Assembly: GCF_900102945.1 (NCBI RefSeq) | Contig: NZ_FNGI01000005.1 | Location: forward strand, 182,263 to 246,262 | Source of the DNA: Modicisalibacter muralis | GTDB taxonomy: Bacteria > Pseudomonadota > Gammaproteobacteria > Pseudomonadales > Halomonadaceae | Direction: 5' to 3' | Length of the DNA stretch: 64,000 nucleotides | Part shown: positions 29,349 through 37,736 of the stretch, in pieces | How the letters are laid out: each line of letters begins with the position of its first letter | Position numbering within the stretch: the first letter of the stretch is position 1 | Made by a program: the position numbers and the translations under genes | The notes under the pieces: generated by a model | The model's database searches: none | What the model was told of the DNA's origin: nothing | What the model saw: the letters and a program-made list of their open reading frames with translations, nothing else

Positions 29349-30893
29349 TCATTCGTCGCCGGGCTCAGCGCTGCTTTCGGCCCGGAAGAAGATGAAACTG
29401 AAGTCGGATGCCAGGTCGCGACTCGTGGCGATGGTGGCGTTCTTATGGCAGTCGGTACAAGCCTTGTCCTGCACATAGGTTTCCATGGTCACGTTCGCGA
29501 CCGGCTGATTGCCACTACTGGTCATGCTGGAAACCTTGAGCGGAACGGTTTTACCGGGAGCGGTATAAGGCCCCACCGGGCTTTGCGCCCATTGGGTATT
29601 GATCAGTTGATAGTACTGGAATACCGACTTGCCCCCGGTCACCTTGGCGATCTTATCCTGCATCGCGAGGTTCAGTTGCATCGTCTCGCTAGGGATTGGG
29701 TATCGGCGTTCGACTTGGACGGGTTCCGACATGGGATAAAGCGGCTTGCAGTTTCCCTTGGTGTCGCACTTCACCCGCGGCTGATTGGGGGCGCAGTCAC
29801 GCTTGGGGGTAGCGGATGCGCAGTGCGGGTCATAAAACGAAAACCCGTTGGGGTGAGTGTAGCCGGCACCCGGGGTGGGGACGTTATCGATATGTTCGAA
29901 GGTTGCCCATATGAAGTTCGGAAAATGTTCGCTTTTGAGTATGAAGTGAAAACCAACCATCCCCATGACCGCCTGTTGGCAGTCGCCGGTCTTGGGGTTC
30001 GTGAGCCAGGCCTTGGCGGTGTGATAGCGCGGCCAGAGCTTTTGACGATCGCTGAGGTTACGCCAGGCGACCTTGATCTCCATGGCTCCGCGATCCTGCC
30101 AGGATTGCACTTCCCCTTGAGGCGGCTGCCCCGTAGGCAGGGACAAACCCTGTGTATGCTGGCCATCCTGATTGGTCGCGACCGCCTGCTGCCGAGACGC
30201 CAGGTAAAGCTGGTTGTCGACGATATACTCGAACTCGGCACGGCTGACCAGGCGCTCGAACCATACCAGTTCGCCGGCCTGGTCGGTTAGCCAACCACCC
30301 ACCGCCTCGCTCGTCTCGTCGGGATTGATCACGCTGGCTGCAAGCCGCGCCTGAATGCCGCCACCCGGCACCTTGGAGAGACTGTTCAATTGCCGCCCCA
30401 TGCCAGCACCAGTGGCCTTGCTGCAGGTTCCCGGGGCAGGCGACGGGACTCCCCAGGCGGTGGGTTTAGCCTCGTCGGCGAGAAAGATGTCCTGCACCGG
30501 CTTGAAGGTTTCCCATACACGCGGGCGGCTTTCTCTACCGAGAGGATCGGCGGGTATGCCCCAATCGGCTGCCTGGAACTGGCGGTCGGGTTCTCCGGCC
30601 TTGTCGGGGTCATCGGGCCAGCGGCTATCGACCGGCCATTGCAGGGCAGCGAAGGCCTGCCAGGCGAAACAATCCACTACCGGCTGGCTGCTTGAGGTGT
30701 AAGCGCCCAGATCGCCGGCCAGAAATTGCGGGCTAGTAGGGTCCAGCACCGGCACCATGTCAGCCGTACAGCCCCAGGCCGGCGTTACCGTCGCCGCGTC
30801 AACAGGAGGCGTTACCGCCTCCCCTGCCTGTACTGGCGCACTCAAGGCCGCCATGATCGACAAGCCACGCCAGGCATATGTGAATACCCTCAT
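29349..30893 (-). CDS. Exported protein with one CxxCH heme site, tyrosinase-linked
   Basis: 514 residues started at MRVFTYAWRGLS; a longer frame begins 18 codons upstream inside the preceding gene's end. The signal peptide ends near 'APVQA', so the protein is periplasmic. The long body is rich in Trp and Pro ('FAWQAFAALQWPVDSRWPDD', 'PRVWETFKPVQDIF') and has several Cys. Near the C-terminus 'KACTDCHKNATIA' is a canonical c-type heme motif, followed by 'DFSFIFFRA'. I believe similar conserved unnamed proteins exist elsewhere, but I do not know a function. It is third of three same-strand genes after a tyrosinase; an electron-transfer role is inference. Confidence 0.75.
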   Translation of the reverse strand: MRVFTYAWRGLSIMAALSAPVQAGEAVTPPVDAATVTPAWGCTADMVPVLDPTSPQFLAGDLGAYTSSSQPVVDCFAWQAFAALQWPVDSRWPDDPDKAGEPDRQFQAADWGIPADPLGRESRPRVWETFKPVQDIFLADEAKPTAWGVPSPAPGTCSKATGAGMGRQLNSLSKVPGGGIQARLAASVINPDETSEAVGGWLTDQAGELVWFERLVSRAEFEYIVDNQLYLASRQQAVATNQDGQHTQGLSLPTGQPPQGEVQSWQDRGAMEIKVAWRNLSDRQKLWPRYHTAKAWLTNPKTGDCQQAVMGMVGFHFILKSEHFPNFIWATFEHIDNVPTPGAGYTHPNGFSFYDPHCASATPKRDCAPNQPRVKCDTKGNCKPLYPMSEPVQVERRYPIPSETMQLNLAMQDKIAKVTGGKSVFQYYQLINTQWAQSPVGPYTAPGKTVPLKVSSMTSSGNQPVANVTMETYVQDKACTDCHKNATIATSRDLASDFSFIFFRAESSAEPGDE

Positions 30894-30903
30894 GATCCGC
30901 TCC

Positions 30904-32670
30904 TTACTTTCCGCTCGGCGCGGCAACCATCCCCAGACCGGTCTCAAAGGGGTGCTCTGCGACCGAAGTATTCCCAGCCTCCCATGGGTTCAAGGCTCGT
31001 ATGCCAATGGCACCGGGCTGAGCGGAAGCATCGACGCTGATTTTCAGCAGATAACCCTGGGTACCGCCGCCGTCGGTCTGGCCGGGAATGGCGCTGGCAT
31101 CCGGTAGATACTCCACGACCTGGGCGTTGACACCGGCACGATCGAACTGAATTCGCGCGTTATCCGCCGTAGTGTCCCGGCTGGCCCCTTGTACCACCAG
31201 CATGAACAGGTTCGAGGCGCCGGGTTGCAGTAGCGCCGGCAGATCGGAGGCACTCAAGCCGTAGAACAGCGCCTCGGGCACCATCTGCACCGGCCAGGGC
31301 TGCATGCGCGCCTCGATTTGAGACGTGACGCAGGACTGGGGCTGGTTGGGCGGCGTGTGCTGATCGGGCTTCATGGCGCTGACGCGTAAAGCGATCTTGA
31401 AGGTCTTGGCAATCTGCCCGGCATGACGGATCGGCTGGCCGTTGATCTTGATGTCGCCGATACCGTAGCCCCGGTCCGCCGGCACTTCGAAGACAGCCTG
31501 CAGGATGGAATCCTTGTCGCTCGCGCTGCTGCCTTGCCCCGTACTGCCCCGAGTCACTTTCCAGAAAGCCGAGGCGCTGGTTCCATCGGGCGTTTCGAAA
31601 AGATCCCAGTTGGGAGTTTGAATGTATAGCCCGACCGGATCGGCCAGCGAGATGCGCTGCTTCTGGCCACCCACCACCGCATTGCCCTGAGCGCCGATAT
31701 GCGGATCGCTGTTGCGAAAATTCTGCCCATAGCGACTGCAGCAGATCAGGGCTTGAGGGTTCGACGGGTTCGCCGCCTTGCGCAGTATGCTAGATGCCGC
31801 CGCCAGGTATATCTCCGCGCTCAGGGTGTTGGGAGGACTGGTCAAGTGCATGGCTCCGCCCTGCTTGCCGGGCACTCGCCGGGTGCCGCGATTCCACTTG
31901 TTGGTCGGATCGTAGGCCGGATACCCGGTGGTGGGATCGACGACGGCCTCGCCCTTCTTGCCGGTGGGCGTATCTGCGCTATAGCGCAGATACAGATCCT
32001 CCAGCACGGCCGCCGAGTCGATGTAGCGCCGATACAAGGCCAATACGATGTTGGGATCGATGCGCCACAGGCTCAGCCAGTAGGCCGGATTCTCGCAGGT
32101 GAACATCACCGATTGAATGCTGGATGCCTGCGAGTCGCCGTAGGTGATCGACCATTCACAATACTCATCCAGCCAGCCGCGTGGCCCCGGTGGGGAGAAT
32201 GCCACCCATTTCCCCTGCCAATCGATCTCGGGGCACTTGGTCGCCGGGGTCTTGAGAATATTCGGCGCCTTGGGATCGGCATCCCACAGCTTCCACGTCG
32301 TGTCGCCCAGGGTGATCTGGCCATGATCCGCCAGCTCGAGAAGCTGCGAGTCGCTGAGCGCCTGGCTCAACTGACCGCCATTGCTTACCTGATCGTTTTG
32401 AAAGAAGGTCGTCAGGCGATTCGGGAACGGCTGCCAATCGATGGGCAGCGAATCGCCCTTGGGCCAACCGGTCTCGGTGGGATCGAAATACCAGTCACGC
32501 GGGGCGTCATACTGGTTGGACCAAGGGTTGCCGATAATGCCCATGCGCGTCCAGCCGGTCAGATGTTCATCCCAGGTGGCGAGCAACTCGGGCAGCGCAT
32601 CTTCACGTCCTATGGCAGTGAGATCCTTGGGCCCCTGCAGGGCGGGAGTGTTGAAAGTATAACGGCTCAT
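30904..32670 (-). CDS. Conserved protein of unknown function in the tyrosinase cluster
   Basis: 588 residues, no signal peptide or membrane helix. Distinct blocks look like conserved family signatures: 'GWLDEYCEWSITYGD', 'SVMFTCENPAYWLSLW', 'YDPTNKWNRG', 'GAMHLTSPPNTLSAEIYLAA', 'NSDPHIGAQGNAVV' and 'ISLADPVGLYIQTP'. I recall unnamed proteins with these motifs but cannot give a function. LodA-type quinoprotein oxidase signatures were looked for and not seen. It lies between the tyrosinase (85 bp) and the heme protein (10 bp), with GAGG upstream of the ATG, so the three are probably cotranscribed. Confidence 0.7.
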   Translation of the reverse strand: MSRYTFNTPALQGPKDLTAIGREDALPELLATWDEHLTGWTRMGIIGNPWSNQYDAPRDWYFDPTETGWPKGDSLPIDWQPFPNRLTTFFQNDQVSNGGQLSQALSDSQLLELADHGQITLGDTTWKLWDADPKAPNILKTPATKCPEIDWQGKWVAFSPPGPRGWLDEYCEWSITYGDSQASSIQSVMFTCENPAYWLSLWRIDPNIVLALYRRYIDSAAVLEDLYLRYSADTPTGKKGEAVVDPTTGYPAYDPTNKWNRGTRRVPGKQGGAMHLTSPPNTLSAEIYLAAASSILRKAANPSNPQALICCSRYGQNFRNSDPHIGAQGNAVVGGQKQRISLADPVGLYIQTPNWDLFETPDGTSASAFWKVTRGSTGQGSSASDKDSILQAVFEVPADRGYGIGDIKINGQPIRHAGQIAKTFKIALRVSAMKPDQHTPPNQPQSCVTSQIEARMQPWPVQMVPEALFYGLSASDLPALLQPGASNLFMLVVQGASRDTTADNARIQFDRAGVNAQVVEYLPDASAIPGQTDGGGTQGYLLKISVDASAQPGAIGIRALNPWEAGNTSVAEHPFETGLGMVAAPSGK

Positions 32671-32755
32671 ACCGACGATCCTCGCGGGTTGCGATGCGAT
32701 TGAGGGTGAACCGCGATCAATCCCTCACGCGGCTCGACAGCAACTACCCGGCGGC

Positions 32756-34546
32756 TCAATGGCACGCCGGGCATTCTTGCCCGGTTTGGCGAGAGCCGCC
32801 CGGCGACGGCCAGGGCGCTCCCCAACGCGCTTCGGGAACGAACCCCGGCAGCGCTCGATACTCATCGACGGATACCAGCGCGCCGCTGGCCAGGTCGGTG
32901 ACGATCAAACTGACAGATACCTCGGCCTGCGCCTCCAGCCCAAGCCGCTGGGCATTGCGGGTGGCATTGAGCACGCGAGTCACACCCTGGCTGACACATC
33001 GCCCCTTGTCGTCGCGGATACCCATGCCGATACGGGTCAACCGGCCGACATAATGGGGGTTGTCTGGATCCACTGCGTCCAGGGGAGGGTCGGCCTGATC
33101 GATGAAGACATCGATCAGATAGCCATCGTGGGTGCAACGCACGCCCTCGAACAGGAGGTACAGCGCCAGCGTCTCGTTAGCGCCCTGAACGGTGACGCCA
33201 TGTGCCGTTTCACCCTGGTACTCCGGGTAACGTGGTGGGTCATAGTCATATCCCAGCCGGTGCGAATCCCTGGCGAGATCGCCGATGGCGGTATAGCGCC
33301 AATGACGTGGGTCCGTCAGCGAGATCTCCTTGACCCCGGCGCCGATGAACGGTTGCAAGGGATAACCCGCGGTGTATATGGCACCGGGATGCGCACGCAG
33401 CCAGACTTCGAGCATGCGGTCGATATTGGCGTGATAGGACCAGAAAATGGGGTCAAAGGCGGTATAGGCGTTATCCGCCATATCCGCCCCCAACCAGCCA
33501 TGGAAGTTGTCGTGCGGCTGCTCGTAGAGCCCATCGAAATTGCAGTTGCGATACGGATAGTCGGAATCGGGCGGTGGTGGATCGAAGGAGGGAATGTTCG
33601 CCCAGGGGTAACCGGGCCAACCTTGAGGATGACTGAAGGTATCGAACTTCAGGGCATCCAGAATCTGCTGCTGATAGAGGCGCACCATCTTGAACTTCTT
33701 GATCCGCGCCTGCCGCTGGTCGTCGCCAGTGGTATACAACAAGGGGTCACGGTGCACCCAGGTGCAGCTATTCGGCGTTTTTTCATCGACCGGCATCGCA
33801 CCTTGGCAGATCTTGCTACAGCCATCTTTCGCGGCAGCATAGCGCAGCGGATTGGGTCGCCTTTCCCCGCTGCGAGGATGCACGTATGTCTCATCCTTGA
33901 AGGCTTGGGGAATCCCCGCGGCGGAATCGCCGTCGATGCTGGTGCCGGCCGCCATGAAGTTCCAGTACGGCACCGGCATGCCGATCAAGTGCTCGAACCA
34001 CATTAGATAGGCGCGATGCCAGAAGGCGAACGCCTCCTGATAATGCAGGCACCAGTTGGTATGCAAATAGGCGAGTTTCTGCCACGGCGCGTCCGCTGCC
34101 GGGTCCCTCACCCGCAAAACGTCATCCAGCAACATGCGGTAGTGATCCAATTCATCCTGGGACAGCGTCTCGATATCCCGGCGCCTGGCGATCGTTATCG
34201 GCTGTGCATCCCAGAGGGGAATGCGCTCCTGATAATCGATGGGATCGCTGGACGAATGACGCCAACCGTCATTGATCCAAGCCGCCAACGAACGCAGTGC
34301 CGGCTCCGGCCAATACTGGCGCGAGTCCGTCGTCAACGGCATGTTACGGGAAGCCAGATGGTTGAAGATGGTCACGCTCCACGCCTTGACGCTAGCGTAG
34401 TCGTTCAACTGCACGCCGTAGCCGCTCATGCAGCCTTGCCATTGGGCGGCGATGGCGGCACGCTTCGGCTCGGGCAGCCAATCCGGCGATGCGAACAGCG
34501 CCGCGATTTCGTCATTCCAGGTGGGATGATCCGGTATCGAGGGCAT
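32756..34546 (-). CDS. Tyrosinase-family type 3 copper oxidase
   Basis: 596 residues without a signal peptide. CuA: 'YLHTNWCLHYQEAFAFWHRAYL' contains His162, His168 and His177, with Cys166 two residues before His168. This is the C-x-H arrangement that forms a Cys-His thioether in fungal tyrosinases and catechol oxidases. CuB: 'PHDNFHGWLG' (His345, His349) and 'FDPIFWSYHANIDR' (His372). Such enzymes hydroxylate phenols and/or oxidise catechols to quinones. The ~200-residue region after CuB is not recognised and ends 'ECPACH'. It is first of three same-strand genes. Catechol oxidase or a peptide- or metabolite-modifying enzyme is also possible. Confidence 0.88.
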   Translation of the reverse strand: MPSIPDHPTWNDEIAALFASPDWLPEPKRAAIAAQWQGCMSGYGVQLNDYASVKAWSVTIFNHLASRNMPLTTDSRQYWPEPALRSLAAWINDGWRHSSSDPIDYQERIPLWDAQPITIARRRDIETLSQDELDHYRMLLDDVLRVRDPAADAPWQKLAYLHTNWCLHYQEAFAFWHRAYLMWFEHLIGMPVPYWNFMAAGTSIDGDSAAGIPQAFKDETYVHPRSGERRPNPLRYAAAKDGCSKICQGAMPVDEKTPNSCTWVHRDPLLYTTGDDQRQARIKKFKMVRLYQQQILDALKFDTFSHPQGWPGYPWANIPSFDPPPPDSDYPYRNCNFDGLYEQPHDNFHGWLGADMADNAYTAFDPIFWSYHANIDRMLEVWLRAHPGAIYTAGYPLQPFIGAGVKEISLTDPRHWRYTAIGDLARDSHRLGYDYDPPRYPEYQGETAHGVTVQGANETLALYLLFEGVRCTHDGYLIDVFIDQADPPLDAVDPDNPHYVGRLTRIGMGIRDDKGRCVSQGVTRVLNATRNAQRLGLEAQAEVSVSLIVTDLASGALVSVDEYRALPGFVPEARWGAPWPSPGGSRQTGQECPACH

Positions 34547-34623
34547 TATTATTTTTCTCCCAGGCTATCGTGACGTAGCAGCTGCTTAGCGAGTGCTAAA
34601 TCACCAATACCTGAATTGTAGTT

Positions 34624-34647
34624 CATCTCACTCTATAGGATGAGATG
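34624..34647. promoter_or_regulatory. Inverted repeat upstream of the tyrosinase gene
   Basis: CATCTCA and TGAGATG, perfect 7-bp arms with a 10-bp A+T-rich centre, lie 78 bp before the tyrosinase start. The position suits an operator or promoter element for the three-gene cluster. No T-tract follows on the side expected for a terminator. Confidence 0.35.
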
Positions 34648-34757
34648 GAAAAATAATGTCAGCGATTCCTGACAACTTCTGTAGGAAATTGACGATAGGA
34701 TGCGTAAGCCAAAGCCCATTCTCGAGCACCGAGATGCCCCCGCCGGCCGGGTTGCGT

Positions 34758-34907
34758 CTAAAACGGCGGCCAGGGATTCGGCAAGGTCGCTCCGCCGCAA
34801 GCGCTGAACACTTCTCGATCCAGGTCGATATAGCCTGCGCAGCCCTAGGGAGTCACTTCATGGCGGCCCTGGCCACGTTCGATGTGCGTCGCGTAGCCGG
34901 GAATGTC
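34758..34907 (-). pseudogene. Remnant of a second PAAR-toxin C-terminal tip
   Basis: Reading on the minus strand, the fragment begins DIPGYATHIE, identical to residues in the intact PAAR toxin upstream. About 46 bp of near-identical DNA (34862-34907 against 35661-35707) includes one indel and few mismatches. It continues RGQGRHEVTP, an in-frame TAG, then GCAGYIDLDREVFSAC and GGATLPNPWPPF to a stop. The tail is unlike the intact toxin's tail. This looks like an orphan or displaced toxin tip, as seen at Rhs and polymorphic-toxin loci, now broken. Confidence 0.65.
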
Positions 34908-34936
34908 GCTCGCATCGTTATTACTGCGGTGATAAC

Positions 34937-35320
34937 TCAATCAATCCAGCCTTTATACTTACCAAACCCCCACAGAGCGGTCAGCATTACTAGTAGGGTG
35001 GCCGCAAAAATGTCAGGAATAATAATCCAGAGCTTTAGTCTTCTAGGCAGGTTTTCAATCGTCTTCTCATCTATGTCTGATTGCTTGCAATAAAATCTAG
35101 GGAAAGCGACTGCACAACCTAAATAAGTGAGACGAATCATTCTGTCGACAGGGCCGCCGCTCCAAGCGCGACGATTGCCATGTGCATGGTCTTCTTCCCT
35201 CAAATGGGCCTCGATTTCCTCCAGCTTTCTATAGGCCACATATAGCCAAGTTGAGATAACTAAGAGCATTAAAAAGATAACTACTCCGGCTAGTAGAGCT
35301 GCTATCTCTTCAATCGCCAT
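34937..35320 (-). CDS. Two-TM membrane protein, candidate immunity protein
   Basis: 127 residues. One helix lies at the N-terminus (ALLAGVVIFLMLLVISTWLYVAY) and a second near the C-terminus (LWIIIPDIFAATLLVMLTALWGF), with a charged middle. Its ATG overlaps the last codons of the PAAR toxin gene by 11 bp. It is clearly A+T-rich: 35041-35100 has 22 G+C in 60 bases, against mostly 60% or more around. Membrane location suits an immunity protein against a toxin with a hydrophobic glycine-rich tail. No homology is recognised; the role is inferred from position. Confidence 0.6.
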   Translation of the reverse strand: MAIEEIAALLAGVVIFLMLLVISTWLYVAYRKLEEIEAHLREEDHAHGNRRAWSGGPVDRMIRLTYLGCAVAFPRFYCKQSDIDEKTIENLPRRLKLWIIIPDIFAATLLVMLTALWGFGKYKGWID

Positions 35321-36731
35321 TTATCACCTCGTACAAATTGTCTCCAACCCACTCGCCAGTTTCGCCTCCGATGTTTCCTCCAGCAATTCCTCCTAAGCCA
35401 GCAGCAACCAGCCCGCATGCTAGTGTACCTACACCACCTGTCGGTAAGCCTATGGCTACGCATAGCGAGACACCTGCAAGAGCAGCAAGTTTAGCGGCGA
35501 TAGCGCCCCCACCAACCCCACCAACAAACTTCCCGGCCTTGGTATATGTCACCCGCTCGCATTGATCCTCTCGCCCGGTGGTGCAGACTTCCTGAACCCT
35601 GGTATAGGATGCCACGCCACCCAGCCCCACGCCGATCCAGCCACCTGCCTTGATGTACTTGGCCGCCCTGGCGACGCCTTCGATGTGCGTCGCGTAGCCG
35701 GGAATGTCAGCCACGCCGCCTTCGCGCCAGTGATGCGTCAGGCTGCGGGTCGAGATGCCCAGTGCATGACGCAGCGAGGGATGATCGGGAAAGCCGATGC
35801 CCCGGCGCACCAACGGACCCATCGCGCTGTTGAGTTGACCGAACAGCCGACGCCGCTGGGCGAGGAAATCCGGGTTGTTGAGGTTGCCGTGCTCGGCGAA
35901 GCTGCGCTGATGCAGGCGCTCGATGCTGCGTAGCGTACGCTCGACCGTCGTCAGGTGCTTGCCGACCATGGCGGTGGCCACGCCCACGCCGGTCGAGGAG
36001 TACTCGAGAAACGCCGTGAGGGCGGCATGACGGTCGACCAGGAAGGCGGCGTCTTCGTCGCTCAACGCGGCCAGCGCGGCATCGACCCGGGCCGCCGCGT
36101 CGCGCAGCCGGGCGTCTTCGGCCGTGCATTGCCGGTTGTCGGGGTCGCTGAGCACGGCCATCTGGCCGGGCTTGGCCCACTCGGCGAGGTGCGGATTCAG
36201 CGCGCGAAACTTATCGCGTGCCTGGGGCGTCGCCTGACCCAGCAATTCGGCTTCGAGCTGTCGGCCCGACATCGCTCGTTCGACGATATGAAAGCCCGGC
36301 GCCACGCCGTCGGAGGTTGCGTCACTCTCGAACTGCTCGGCTGCTGTCGAAGGCGTCGTGGTCGGCGGGGCACCGGCTGGCGAGGCCGACGCGCCGGAAG
36401 CGGCGGCATCGGCCATGCCGACATCGGCGGGAGACGATTGCTGAAAGCGAAACCCGCCGATCTCGATGCTGGTCGGCGAACCGGTGGTCACGCTCGCGCC
36501 GGTGATCACCTGGCCACCGCAGGAGGTCTTACTGCCGTGGATCGCGGCGGGGCTGTCTTCGATCTCGAACCAGTTGGCGCCGGTGACGATCGTGGCCCCG
36601 CAGGAGCTCCTGTCACCGATGCGCGCGGCCGGGATATCGTCGACGAAGACCGTGCTCGCGCCGCTGACGATGCTGTGCGGGCCGCCGCTACACTTGCAGA
36701 CGACCTTGTCGCCGATTTTTGCCAAATCCAC
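35310..36731 (-). CDS. PAAR-domain effector with glycine-rich hydrophobic toxin tail
   Basis: 473 residues from GTG (start DLAKIGDKVV), with GGAGA 6 bp upstream; a longer frame adds eight poorly supported residues. Residues 1-~95 are a PAAR domain ('AKIGDKVVCKCSGGPHSIVSG', 'IPAARIGDRSSCGATIVTGA'), the tip that sharpens the type VI secretion spike. A Ser/Ala/Pro linker follows, then a helical middle. The last ~80 residues form glycine-zipper hydrophobic segments ('GKFVGGVGGGAIAAKLAALA', 'GLVAAGLGGIAGGNIGGETG'), as in pore-forming T6SS toxins. G+C falls toward the 3' end. No T6SS structural genes are in the window. Confidence 0.82.
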   Translation of the reverse strand: MDLAKIGDKVVCKCSGGPHSIVSGASTVFVDDIPAARIGDRSSCGATIVTGANWFEIEDSPAAIHGSKTSCGGQVITGASVTTGSPTSIEIGGFRFQQSSPADVGMADAAASGASASPAGAPPTTTPSTAAEQFESDATSDGVAPGFHIVERAMSGRQLEAELLGQATPQARDKFRALNPHLAEWAKPGQMAVLSDPDNRQCTAEDARLRDAAARVDAALAALSDEDAAFLVDRHAALTAFLEYSSTGVGVATAMVGKHLTTVERTLRSIERLHQRSFAEHGNLNNPDFLAQRRRLFGQLNSAMGPLVRRGIGFPDHPSLRHALGISTRSLTHHWREGGVADIPGYATHIEGVARAAKYIKAGGWIGVGLGGVASYTRVQEVCTTGREDQCERVTYTKAGKFVGGVGGGAIAAKLAALAGVSLCVAIGLPTGGVGTLACGLVAAGLGGIAGGNIGGETGEWVGDNLYEVINGD

Positions 36732-36781
36732 GCTGCGTCTCCGTCTAATGACCAAGCTTTCCAGTGTATAAGACGGAGCTA

Positions 36782-36829
36782 AAAAGAAATGTAGGCAATC
36801 GCTGATTTTCGTGTAAGAGATTGCCTACA
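36782..36829 (-). terminator. Rho-independent terminator after the ferritin-like gene
   Basis: Perfect 11-bp arms TGTAGGCAATC and GATTGCCTACA with an 18-nt loop are followed on the minus strand by TTTCTTTTT. It lies about 50 bp past the ferritin-like stop and insulates the PAAR gene downstream. Confidence 0.8.
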
Positions 36830-36880
36830 AGCGAGACCAAGCCGAGGCGAGTCCTGCCGCCTTTCAAGTGGCCTATCGCT

Positions 36881-37390
36881 TCATGCGCTACGTGAAAATC
36901 CCGGTGCGCTCATCAACCACTGGCCCTGGCTTTCTTCCAGAATGCGACACTGCACCTGCGATTGCTTGATAAAGGTAGCGATCAGCGGGTGCAATTCCGG
37001 CGTAGCGTTCGACGCCAGCAGCTGGCGATAAAAACGCAGCGACTGGTGCTCGCCGTTCAGCGCCTCGGCCAGTACCGTGGCGGCCATTGCGACGTTGATG
37101 ACAAAAAAGTGTTTCTCGGAGCCATCGGTATATCGCTCGCGCAGCGGCGATACCGTCAGCGTGGGTTCTGGCGTCCCCGAACGCTCGCAGGCCACTCTCA
37201 TTTCGTGCAGCCGTTGTTCGCATTCCGTGGCGAGCGCCTCCAGCAGCCGGCTGATGCCGGCATTGAACGGCAGAAAGCGTAACGCCAGGCGTCGATAACG
37301 ATTCATTTCGTAGTGTTCGTGCGAACTCGCCAATACCAGTAGCTCCTGGGGCAAGATAGTATTTATCGTTGTGTTTCGTGCACGCTGCAT
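36881..37390 (-). CDS. Ferritin-like four-helix protein
   Basis: 169 residues started at MQRARNTTIN, with GGAGACGACG just upstream; the longer frame lacks support. Four helices can be drawn. Helix 1 is 'LASSHEHYEMNRYRRLALRF', helix 2 'LLEALATECEQRLHEM', helix 3 'LAEALNGEHQSLRFYRQLL' and helix 4 'IATFIKQSQVQCRILEE'. The Glu and ExxH-type residues of helices 1-3 fit a diiron ferritin/rubrerythrin fold. In helix 4 the expected ExxH appears as QVQC, so the metal site may be changed or lost. It stands alone, followed by a strong terminator. Function unknown. Confidence 0.6.
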   Translation of the reverse strand: MQRARNTTINTILPQELLVLASSHEHYEMNRYRRLALRFLPFNAGISRLLEALATECEQRLHEMRVACERSGTPEPTLTVSPLRERYTDGSEKHFFVINVAMAATVLAEALNGEHQSLRFYRQLLASNATPELHPLIATFIKQSQVQCRILEESQGQWLMSAPGFSRSA

Positions 37391-37736
37391 CGTCGTCTCC
37401 TTGTGACATTGACGTACCGGAACCAGAAATGACCCATCCGGTGACAAAGCCCGACCACTGAGCCCGTAACGCACAATCTACGTTGATCATGGCAAAGGAC
37501 ACCTTAACGTGCGTCATGGTTTGGCCGGTTTTGCGCTGCCAACGAGTAAACACAGTCTGTATGACGTTATGGATACCAACTCCTTGCATAGCGATGACGC
37601 TACGTTCGCCATGCCTTGCGGTGCTATCGACTAATATTCGAACCCAACGGTAAACAACGCTGACCGCCGACCCGCCGCCACTTGCAATGGTCGTGATAGT
37701 CTTTTTGACTGGTTACCACCACTGCAGGGATGTCCC
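37391..37736. other. Intergenic region between divergent ferritin-like and glutamate-synthase-domain genes
   Basis: About 345 bases. It must hold the promoters of both divergent genes; no pair of hexamers stands out. The reading frames crossing it have no protein character. Confidence 0.6.

Larger units (their letters stand above)
34547..34936. other. Intergenic region between tyrosinase and the immunity-like gene
   Basis: About 390 bases. It holds the promoter region of the tyrosinase cluster with its inverted repeat, and the decayed toxin-tip fragment at 34758-34907. The rest shows no gene. Confidence 0.6.

Noticed and set aside
30904..32670. LodA-type quinoprotein oxidase identity for the 588-aa protein
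   Set aside because: The IARVGN-like N-terminal signature and the overall size of LodA are missing, so only the neighbour tyrosinase suggests oxidase chemistry.
34547..34936. Possible tRNA or attachment site near the toxin module
   Set aside because: No cloverleaf, CCA end or integrase-type direct repeat was found; the only repeat is the toxin-tip fragment.
37391..37736. Possible small gene in the ferritin-like/glutamate-synthase spacer
   Set aside because: Frames crossing it have no ribosome site and no protein character; treated as a divergent promoter region.
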